NCBI GenBank assembly: GCA_903930665.1
Contig: CAIYZI010000643.1
Coordinates: forward strand, 1 to 7,969
Origin: an uncultured beta proteobacterium
GTDB taxonomy: Bacteria > Pseudomonadota > Gammaproteobacteria > Burkholderiales > Burkholderiaceae
DNA length: 7,969 nt
Direction of reading: 5' to 3'
Shown here: in pieces, positions 4,340 through 7,969 of the stretch
How the letters are laid out: every line of letters starts with the position of its first letter
Numbering within the stretch: the stretch's first letter is position 1
Notes under the pieces: generated by a model
Databases searched by the model: none
The model's input: the letters and a program-made list of their open reading frames with translations, nothing else
What the model was told of the DNA's origin: nothing
Position numbers and translations under genes: made by a program

Positions 4340-5113
4340 ATGAGTATAGATGCCACAAGATTTGTTTGGAAACTTTCAAAAGATATCATTTCCCCCATTG
4401 AAAAATTAATTTTATTAGCAATAGCAGACCGCTGCGGTGAGCGCGGTGAATGCTGGCCTTCTATTTCACGATTAGCTAAAGACACGCTACTTCATCGCGA
4501 TACCATCATCCAACATCGAAAACGTTTTATAGAAATTGGCATTTTGCGATTAACTGGAGAAATGAGAGGAAGAGGAAATCAAATTCCGGTGATGCAATTA
4601 ATGATAGATAATTGGCGAGAAGGTGATTATGTTGAGGATGAAATTGACCAGTCGTTGGCGCCGACCAGTCGCCCAGAACGACTGGCACCAGTCGTTGGCG
4701 CCGACCGGTACCAGTCGTTGGCGCCGACACAGAACCTAAAAGAGGAACCCAAAGAGGAACCTAAAATAATAAATAACAAAAAAAATGTTATTCCAATCGA
4801 TTATCCAGAATCTTATTATCCATTACCGCAAGAAAAAAAATTACGATTAACTGCCGAAGATGTATTAATACAAAACCCACATAACATTCCAATATCCATG
4901 ATTGAAGATTGGCTGGCTAATAGGAAAGCCAAAAAAAGTCCTTTAACACAAACCGCATGGAATCGATTAAACAAGGAATTAGCTAAATGCGCGAATCCAT
5001 TAGATGCTTTCGAGCAAATGGTAGCCGCTGGTTGGCAAGGATTTAAGGCTGAATGGGTGAGTGCGGAAAAAAAATCAAAATTAAATGATGACTTAAATTG
5101 GAAATTATCATGA
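4340..5113 (+). CDS. Lambda O-like replication initiator (origin-binding protein)
   Basis: This protein should bind iterons inside its own gene and recruit the helicase-loader complex. I choose ATG 4340, with AAGGAG (4329-4334) five bases upstream; TTG 4307 is in frame but lacks this support. The 257-residue product has an N-terminal winged-helix-like domain (about 1-95) with ISPIEKLILLAIADRC, CWPSISRLAKDTLLHRDTI and FIEIGILRLTG. A polar linker (about 100-145) is encoded by the iterons and purine-rich repeats. The C-terminal domain (about 170-245) contains MIEDWLANRKAKKSPLTQTA and GWQGFKAEWV, a motif frequent in phage replication proteins. Lambda O has the same two-domain plan (299 residues). 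The stop overlaps the ATG of the P-like gene, implying coupling. Confidence 0.85.
   Translation: MSIDATRFVWKLSKDIISPIEKLILLAIADRCGERGECWPSISRLAKDTLLHRDTIIQHRKRFIEIGILRLTGEMRGRGNQIPVMQLMIDNWREGDYVEDEIDQSLAPTSRPERLAPVVGADRYQSLAPTQNLKEEPKEEPKIINNKKNVIPIDYPESYYPLPQEKKLRLTAEDVLIQNPHNIPISMIEDWLANRKAKKSPLTQTAWNRLNKELAKCANPLDAFEQMVAAGWQGFKAEWVSAEKKSKLNDDLNWKLS
4648..4728. repeat. Iteron cluster, putative replication origin within the O-like gene
   Basis: Three identical 18-bp direct repeats, CCAGTCGTTGGCGCCGAC, lie at 4648-4665, 4688-4705 and 4711-4728 (start-to-start 40 and 23 bases). Between the first two is an inverted partial pair, CCAGTCG (4665-4671) and CGACTGG (4679-4685). Copies 1 and 3 are read as QSLAPT and copy 2 as PVVGAD, so the identity is kept at DNA level across two reading frames. 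This matches the lambda ori plan of iterons in the middle of gene O. The GC-rich repeats stand out against the AT-rich surroundings. Confidence 0.85.
4731..4795. other. Purine-rich repeats and AT-rich candidate DNA-unwinding element
   Basis: Immediately after the iterons come three near-repeats beginning GAACC at 4732, 4745 and 4757, all purine-rich on this strand. They are followed by an AT-rich stretch (about 4763-4795) of mainly A and T. In lambda the iterons are likewise followed by an asymmetric AT-rich region that melts when O binds. By analogy this would be the site of strand opening and DnaB loading. Confidence 0.6.
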
Positions 5114-5766
5114 AAAAAATAGGCGACATAATAAATGGCTTTAATTATCGAGCACCTCTTGTTTCTTCATCCGATAAAAATCCCGAGGAAGATGAAGCAA
5201 AAACAAAAGAATATATAAATTATATTTTTAAACAGATAAAATCTATTTGCACCGCGTATAATGTTTGTTGGCCTGATATGGATGTTTACATAGAAGCAAA
5301 ACGTTCATGGTTTAAAGCTTTTACATTAGCCGGCATTAAAGATGCTAATTTAATTGAAAATGGTTTAAATCATTTACGGTTAAGGTGCGATAAAGATGCA
5401 AAATTTGTTCCTACATCTGGGCAATTTATCGAAATGTGCCTAAAAGATATTTATCATGATTTACCTTCACTGCATGAAGCATGGCAAGAAGTAAAAAAAC
5501 AAATAAGCGAATCAGAGAAAAAATGGTCACATGTTTGCATTCAGCATGCTTACAAGCAAACGGGTAGTTGGGATTTAAAACATTTGAGCGAAAAAGACGC
5601 ACTTGCTCTCTTCACAAGAAATTATGAAATCTCATGTCGTATGTTTCGCGAGGGGAAAGAATTTGACCCAATTTTACCCGCACTACCGAAACAACATTAC
5701 GCTTCAAAACAAACAGAAGAAGCCAGAAAAACTGCAATGGAAAAAATGCGTAATTCATTGAAATGA
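5110..5766 (+). CDS. Lambda P-like helicase loader
   Basis: Lambda P binds host DnaB and delivers it to the O-bound origin. The 218-residue length is close to lambda P (233). Resemblance is seen in the N-terminal half: helix segments including AKRSWFKAFTLAGIKDANLI, matching the lambda P pattern RRQWVLAFRENGI, then LRLRCDKDAKFVPTSGQFIEMC, corresponding to the lambda signature FLPSPGQFVAWC. The C-terminal part is helical and basic, ending MEKMRNSLK. ATG 5110 overlaps the stop of the O-like gene (ATGA), so the two are probably translated in a fixed ratio; a TTG at 5098 is in frame but less likely. Position directly after the O-like gene strongly supports the call. Confidence 0.85.
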   Translation: MKKIGDIINGFNYRAPLVSSSDKNPEEDEAKTKEYINYIFKQIKSICTAYNVCWPDMDVYIEAKRSWFKAFTLAGIKDANLIENGLNHLRLRCDKDAKFVPTSGQFIEMCLKDIYHDLPSLHEAWQEVKKQISESEKKWSHVCIQHAYKQTGSWDLKHLSEKDALALFTRNYEISCRMFREGKEFDPILPALPKQHYASKQTEEARKTAMEKMRNSLK

Positions 5767-5783
5767 TTTTATACAGCGTAGAA

Positions 5784-5802
5784 TTCTTATGCTTTATAAG
5801 AA
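5784..5802 (+). terminator. Weak hairpin after the P-like gene, possible terminator
   Basis: TTCTTAT (5784-5790) and ATAAGAA (5796-5802) form a perfect seven-base stem with a five-base loop, followed by CTTTTAAGACTTTT. The stem is AT-rich and the T run is interrupted, so it would be an inefficient terminator. It lies 17 bases after the stop of the last rightward gene, where a terminator is expected. Confidence 0.4.
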
Positions 5803-5824
5803 CTTTTAAGACTTTTACACAAGG

Positions 5825-5847
5825 TTATCCCCAGAAATTGGGGATAA
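5825..5847. repeat. Perfect palindrome TTATCCCCA-n5-TGGGGATAA
   Basis: Two nine-base arms are perfect inverted copies around GAAAT, in the gap between two convergent operons. Each arm differs by one base from the DnaA box TTATCCACA. No T tract follows on either strand, so it is not a clear terminator. GGCGCC occurs nearby at 5850-5855 and 5893-5898, the same hexamer found in each iteron. It may be a protein-binding site, a DNA hairpin used in replication, or a transcript 3' end. Confidence 0.6.
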
Positions 5848-5905
5848 GAGGCGCCTAGATTAAAGGGATTTCTAACTTTCGCAAACAAAAAAGGCGCCAA
5901 TACGG

Positions 5906-6244
5906 TTAATGCTTGGTTTTCTTGAAGGGATGGATGATGACTGATTTTTTCTTTTCTGCCGCTTCTTTGAGTCGCTCAAGGTCGGTTAATTTATACATGC
6001 CTGTTTCGACAATAAACTCACTCACCCAAAAGCTCCTAAATTCCTCTTCCTTGAGTTTTTCTCTCATACCCTCAATAAGGCCTAGGAAAAGTATTTCAGC
6101 AGCTTCTATCACTGAATTTGGGGCAAATTGGCCTATGCATGACTCATCTATGACAACCTTAGTCATTGAGATTAGCATTTTAAGCGCATCTGGCACATTT
6201 AGCTCAACAGTTGCAGGCCTAATAGTATTTTGTTTTTCGTCCAC
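5906..6244 (-). CDS. Hypothetical protein, about 112 aa
   Basis: This is the last gene of the right minus-strand operon. The start is uncertain. GTG 6244 has AAAGGA about eight bases upstream and overlaps the upstream gene by 26 bases; ATG 6301 would give 131 residues but overlaps by 83 bases without a ribosome binding site. The product has a hydrophobic helical core (VPDALKMLISMTKVVIDESC, then VIEAAEILFLGLIEGMREKL), an aromatic segment (FRSFWVSEFIVETGMY), and a basic tail (AAEKKKSVIIHPFKKTKH). I recognise no domain. The helix-rich layout suggests a soluble, possibly dimeric accessory protein. It ends in the convergent gap opposite the P-like gene. Confidence 0.7.
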   Translation of the reverse strand: MDEKQNTIRPATVELNVPDALKMLISMTKVVIDESCIGQFAPNSVIEAAEILFLGLIEGMREKLKEEEFRSFWVSEFIVETGMYKLTDLERLKEAAEKKKSVIIHPFKKTKH

Positions 6245-6617
6245 TGGTTGATTCCTTTTTCTTTTTGTTAATCCATTTCGCAAACTTCTCGGCGTTGCCA
6301 TAACACTCAATGGGAAAGCGAACTGTCAGGTATTGAATCGTGCCGTTAAGAAGCTCAACTTCGCTGATTTCGTACATTTCACCGAATTCATTAACAGCAA
6401 CAGCCATGGGGGCATGATTAAAAGCCCCGTATAAATCGTTTTGAAGTATGCTGGCGATGAAATCTCCCGGAATTGACCCATCGGTATAGTATTGAAATAA
6501 AATACGCATAGAAACGATTGACGGAGGTTTTATTGGATTTCTAGGGGTGTAGCATGAATACCATTCGCGATAGAAGTCGCGAAGGTCTTTTTCATCATCT
6601 GGGCTAACTGGATTCAT
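6219..6617 (-). CDS. Conserved phage-type protein of unknown function, 132 aa
   Basis: The stretch YYTDGSIPGDFIASILQNDLYGA (in two overlapping parts, about residues 43-66) fits a pattern I know from many small phage proteins, roughly aromatic-DGxxPGxFLxAVLxNDL, whose function is not established. The N-terminal region is acidic and aromatic (DDEKDLRDFYREWYSCY), and the C-terminus is lysine-rich (WINKKKKESTSGRKTKYY). ATG 6617 overlaps the stop of the 39-residue membrane-protein gene in ATGA. AAGG about eight bases upstream is a modest ribosome binding site, so coupling probably matters. The downstream gene overlaps its end. Confidence 0.75.
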   Translation of the reverse strand: MNPVSPDDEKDLRDFYREWYSCYTPRNPIKPPSIVSMRILFQYYTDGSIPGDFIASILQNDLYGAFNHAPMAVAVNEFGEMYEISEVELLNGTIQYLTVRFPIECYGNAEKFAKWINKKKKESTSGRKTKYY

Positions 6618-6733
6618 AAATTCGCCTTAATAAGTTCGATAATCATATAAACTCCACCCGAGAATGTTGAGCCCAACAAAAACCCAAAAGAAATATCTTG
6701 ATTGCAGAGCCATTTTTTAATTATTTTTATCAT
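6614..6733 (-). CDS. Small membrane protein, 39 aa
   Basis: ATG 6733 follows GAGGA by five bases and the frame closes with TGA overlapping the next ATG. The product begins with a basic segment (MIKIIKKWLC) and has a glycine-rich hydrophobic stretch (ISFGFLLGSTFSGGVYMII), a probable single membrane span. Its start overlaps the zinc-ribbon gene upstream by 17 bases. The overlaps at both ends and good ribosome binding site make it likely to be real. Function unknown; tiny early membrane proteins in phages often modulate host envelope or exclusion functions, but nothing specific can be read here. Confidence 0.65.
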   Translation of the reverse strand: MIKIIKKWLCNQDISFGFLLGSTFSGGVYMIIELIKANL

Positions 6734-6881
6734 CTGATTCCTCGTATATCTTTTTTCCGCAAAATTCACAAATATTTACGTCATTACACTCGTAATGCTC
6801 GCTATCTACCCAATTGCTAAATTCTAGCCGCTTTTTAAATTTATGGCCTCTGTAAAAATAGCAAATTAATCGCTCAATCAT
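6717..6881 (-). CDS. Small zinc-ribbon-like protein, 54 aa
   Basis: The 54-residue product has a basic N-terminal part (LICYFYRGHKFKKRLEFSNW) and a C-terminal cysteine cluster: YECNDVNICEFCGKKIY, that is C-x5-C-x2-C, with an upstream Cys at residue 7 and His residues available. CEFCGKKI is a typical zinc-knuckle turn. It probably binds one zinc ion and may contact nucleic acid or protein. AAGGAGG lies 12 bases before ATG 6881, rather far, and the start overlaps the preceding gene by eight bases. The end overlaps the 39-residue membrane-protein gene. Not assigned to a named family. Confidence 0.65.
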   Translation of the reverse strand: MIERLICYFYRGHKFKKRLEFSNWVDSEHYECNDVNICEFCGKKIYEESDDKNN

Positions 6882-7041
6882 GCGCGCTATTTTCCTCCTT
6901 TATCTTTCTGCAAGTGGCTTTTTTAAGCTCTTCGCCATAATGCTGATGGTAATAAACTGCTGCTGCTTGGCAAGTCTCCATGGATGGATAGGGAAGCATG
7001 GCAACAGAGGTGATAAAGTGAAGTGTAAGTAGGATATGCAT
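6874..7041 (-). CDS. Small secreted or membrane-anchored cysteine protein, 55 aa
   Basis: ATG 7041 has AAGGA six bases upstream, which overlaps the stop of the 22-codon gene. The first 17 or so residues (MHILLTLHFITSVAMLP) are hydrophobic and resemble a signal peptide or anchor. Two cysteines follow (METCQAAAVYYHQHYG, then KKATCRKIKEE) that could form a disulfide in the periplasm. Short proteins with a signal sequence and a spaced Cys pair recur in phage early operons, mostly uncharacterised. The stop overlaps the start of the zinc-ribbon gene. Cleavage site and location are inferred by eye. Confidence 0.62.
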   Translation of the reverse strand: MHILLTLHFITSVAMLPYPSMETCQAAAVYYHQHYGEELKKATCRKIKEENSAHD

Positions 7042-7050
7042 AATATTTCC

Positions 7051-7119
7051 TTATAAAAAAATAGCCGCAAGTAGGCAAAAAATCGCGGCTATAAAATACG
7101 CTAAAAACAATAACATCAT
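7051..7119 (-). CDS. 22-residue hydrophobic membrane peptide overlapping a terminator-like hairpin
   Basis: The frame MMLLFLAYFIAAIFCLLAAIFL is almost wholly hydrophobic, long enough to span a membrane once. Its first ATG (7119) overlaps the stop of the upstream gene (ATGATG), and its TAA is part of TAAGGA, the ribosome binding site of the next gene. The whole 3' half is also a hairpin followed by six T (7055-7092). It may be a real micro-protein, or a leader-type frame whose translation sets the fate of the hairpin. The tight junctions on both sides favour translation. No homologue is recognised. Confidence 0.5.
   Translation of the reverse strand: MMLLFLAYFIAAIFCLLAAIFL
7055..7092 (-). terminator. 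Terminator-like hairpin / possible attenuator inside the 22-codon gene
   Basis: On the minus strand ATAGCCGC (7092-7085) pairs with GCGGCTAT (7068-7061), with a 16-base loop, and the stem runs straight into six T (7060-7055). This is the form of an intrinsic terminator, yet it lies in mid-operon and inside an open frame. Ribosomes reading through to the stop at 7051-7053 would open the stem, so it may give partial termination or attenuation. Confidence 0.6.
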
Positions 7120-7370
7120 TTTTGCAATTCTCGGACTTTAATATTGCAATAAAGATTGGCTAATTGACTAATAATTACATCAAGATTAGGGTCGGAAAAG
7201 TGGTAATTACTGTTTCCTTTGCCAACGTGTACAAATAATTCGAATTCTTGGTCTATTTCTGCCATTTGCTTAACTCCGCTTATTGCACCCCATCCAATGG
7301 ATTCAAAGGCCTTCAATTGCTGAGCTATTGTAGTAAATTGCAGAGTTTTTTTAACTCTATTTATTTTCAT
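7116..7370 (-). CDS. Hypothetical protein, 84 aa
   Basis: ATG 7370 has GAGGG five bases upstream and overlaps the end of the preceding gene by 14 bases. The product starts with a basic helical part (MKINRVKKTLQFTTIAQQL), has a glycine-containing middle (GWGAISGVKQMAEIDQEFEL), and ends in a helix (DVIISQLANLYCNIKVREL). I do not recognise a domain or catalytic motif. Its stop overlaps the ATG of the 22-codon membrane peptide. The gene is placed firmly in the operon by spacing, but its role is unknown. Confidence 0.72.
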   Translation of the reverse strand: MKINRVKKTLQFTTIAQQLKAFESIGWGAISGVKQMAEIDQEFELFVHVGKGNSNYHFSDPNLDVIISQLANLYCNIKVRELQK

Positions 7371-7551
7371 TGAGTCCCTCTTTAATCTCTACAGCCTCAA
7401 GACAAGCGACAAATGCATCTCTAATTCTTAATTTCTCCTGCAAAGAGGCATTGTGTAAATTTAATACCTCTAATAATTCAGCTAGAGCTATATTGGCTTT
7501 ATACCTAATCATGCCTTCTGCGCCTATATATACTGGTGTTTGCTCTTCCAT
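7357..7551 (-). CDS. Hypothetical helical protein, 64 aa
   Basis: I place the start at ATG 7551, which overlaps the upstream TAA in TAATG; the frame is open to a TTG at 7563 but that adds only four residues within the preceding gene. The central part is strongly helical with regular leucines (ANIALAELLEVLNLHNASLQ, then KLRIRDAFVACLEAVEIKEG), suggesting a helical hairpin or coiled coil. No recognised family. It ends overlapping the next gene by 14 bases, consistent with translational coupling. Confidence 0.72.
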   Translation of the reverse strand: MEEQTPVYIGAEGMIRYKANIALAELLEVLNLHNASLQEKLRIRDAFVACLEAVEIKEGLNENK

Positions 7552-7814
7552 TAAAAGCCCCAAAATTTATTCATTTCTTCAATGACTGATGCATCTCTTT
7601 GAATGTTGTATGCTTGCGCTACATCATCCCAAGTACATCGTCTTATATTTCTTCGTCCTGTGCAGTCGCATCCATGGTCAAATACTACAATTTCGTGGTT
7701 TTCTCCGAACTTATAGCCCACAATATAACCGCAAAAGCTGCAATCATGAGAATCCCAAGAGGTAATGTTTTTTTTAATGGCCGCTTGTTTAAATTCCTCT
7801 GCTAATTTACCCAT
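7551..7814 (-). CDS. Conserved phage-type cysteine-rich small protein, 87 aa
   Basis: The sequence contains WDSHDCSFCGYIVGY, then DHGCDCTGRR, then RCTWDDVAQAYNIQRD and the end MNKFWGF. This arrangement (CxxCG, a GCxCT turn, a W-DVA-xxYN-Q helix and a terminal FWGF) is one I know from small uncharacterised proteins in phage genomes; the cysteines probably hold a zinc ion. I prefer ATG 7814, with GGAGG four bases upstream; a GTG at 7817 is in frame. It is the first complete gene inside the right terminal repeat, 27 bases after the stop of the repeat-borne gene, with no promoter evident between them. Confidence 0.75.
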   Translation of the reverse strand: MGKLAEEFKQAAIKKNITSWDSHDCSFCGYIVGYKFGENHEIVVFDHGCDCTGRRNIRRCTWDDVAQAYNIQRDASVIEEMNKFWGF

Positions 7815-7828
7815 CACCCCTCCCTAAC

Positions 7829-7969
7829 CAGCAAGTAGGCATTAAGCCCACTCACCATTTATGCATATTTCTAATTTCGCTGGCCTTCCGTATGCTTTGA
7901 TTGCTGCGTCCGCATCACATAAAAATTCCCAGTGACTGTATTGACCGTACATCTTTGCTCTATATCTTG
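7829..7969 (-). repeat. Right copy of 141-bp perfect inverted terminal repeat
   Basis: This is the reverse complement of bases 1-141 without mismatch. It begins 12 bases after the GTG/ATG start region of the 87-residue gene and runs to the window edge. See the left copy for interpretation: inverted duplication, terminal repeat of a linear element, or an assembly-graph overlap at a longer inverted repeat. Confidence 0.97.
7842..7967 (-). CDS. 3' end of unknown protein, right repeat copy (5' partial)
   Basis: This is the exact inverted duplicate of the frame at 3-128: 41 residues ending ICINGEWA and a TAA at 7844-7842. It enters from beyond the window edge and leads into the nine-gene minus-strand operon, just as the left copy leads into the four-gene plus-strand operon. 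Both copies therefore read inwards. I do not recognise the protein. Whether two real copies exist or one sequence was placed at both ends by assembly cannot be told from the window. Confidence 0.6.
   Translation of the reverse strand, partial: RYRAKMYGQYSHWEFLCDADAAIKAYGRPAKLEICINGEWA

Noticed and set aside
4648..4728. Three repeats as a short CRISPR array
   Set aside because: The repeats are 18 bp with unequal gaps of 22 and 5 bp, lie inside a coding gene, and have no cas genes nearby.
4527..4730. Minus-strand frame across the iterons with repeated SAPTTG
   Set aside because: The apparent protein repeat is the antisense of the iterons; the plus-strand O-like gene explains the region.
5850..5898. 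GGCGCC at 5850-5855 and 5893-5898 as extra iterons
   Set aside because: Only six to eight bases are shared with the 18-bp iteron, so they are mentioned as a curiosity but not called as iterons.
5893..5905. Intrinsic terminator for the right operon at GGCGCC followed by six T on the minus strand
   Set aside because: GGCGCC is a loopless hexamer palindrome and no adequate stem-loop can be drawn directly before the T run.

Overview
The window is 7,969 bp of AT-rich DNA that looks like the early region of a lambdoid-type temperate phage, or of a phage-derived replicon. Its recognisable genes are a RecE-like exonuclease, a Redbeta/RecT-like annealing protein, a P22-type Cro repressor, a lambda O-like origin-binding protein carrying iterons inside its own gene, and a lambda P-like helicase loader. 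The rest are densely overlapping genes of 22 to 132 codons. A P-type loader and a P22-like Cro suggest a gammaproteobacterial host with an AT-rich genome; this is inferred from protein resemblance only. No capsid, terminase, tail, lysis, integrase, CI-type repressor, tRNA, CRISPR or insertion sequence is visible.

Layout. Bases 1-141 and 7829-7969 are a perfect inverted repeat, and each copy holds the 3' end of the same gene, reading inwards. On the left a plus-strand operon of tiny genes (162-814) ends at an intrinsic terminator (819-841). Facing it, a minus-strand operon (3192 to 840) encodes RecE, a small coiled-coil protein, the annealing protein and two small unknowns. A divergent control region (3193-3273) with a 32-bp operator separates it from a plus-strand operon: cro (3274), two small genes, a 370-bp gap full of inverted repeats with a second operator, then the O-like (4340-5113) and P-like (5110-5766) genes. 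A 139-bp convergent gap with palindromes follows. A long minus-strand operon of nine small genes (7814 to 5906) then runs inwards from the right repeat.

How it works together. Cro, made from the divergent promoter, probably binds the operator at 3227-3258 and the related site at 4266-4297, limiting both the recombination operon and the replication genes. The O-like protein would bind the three 18-bp iterons in the middle of its gene, open the adjacent AT-rich stretch, and receive host DnaB through the P-like loader. RecE and the annealing protein would supply recombination-dependent repair or concatemer formation. The small genes on both flanks resemble the accessory genes of phage early operons.

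Main points of interest are the inverted terminal repeat (whose 141-bp length may reflect an assembler k-mer, meaning the real repeat extends outwards), the iteron origin whose repeats are read in two reading frames, the twin operators, the string of hairpins upstream of the replication genes, and a terminator-like hairpin lying entirely within a 22-codon membrane-peptide gene.
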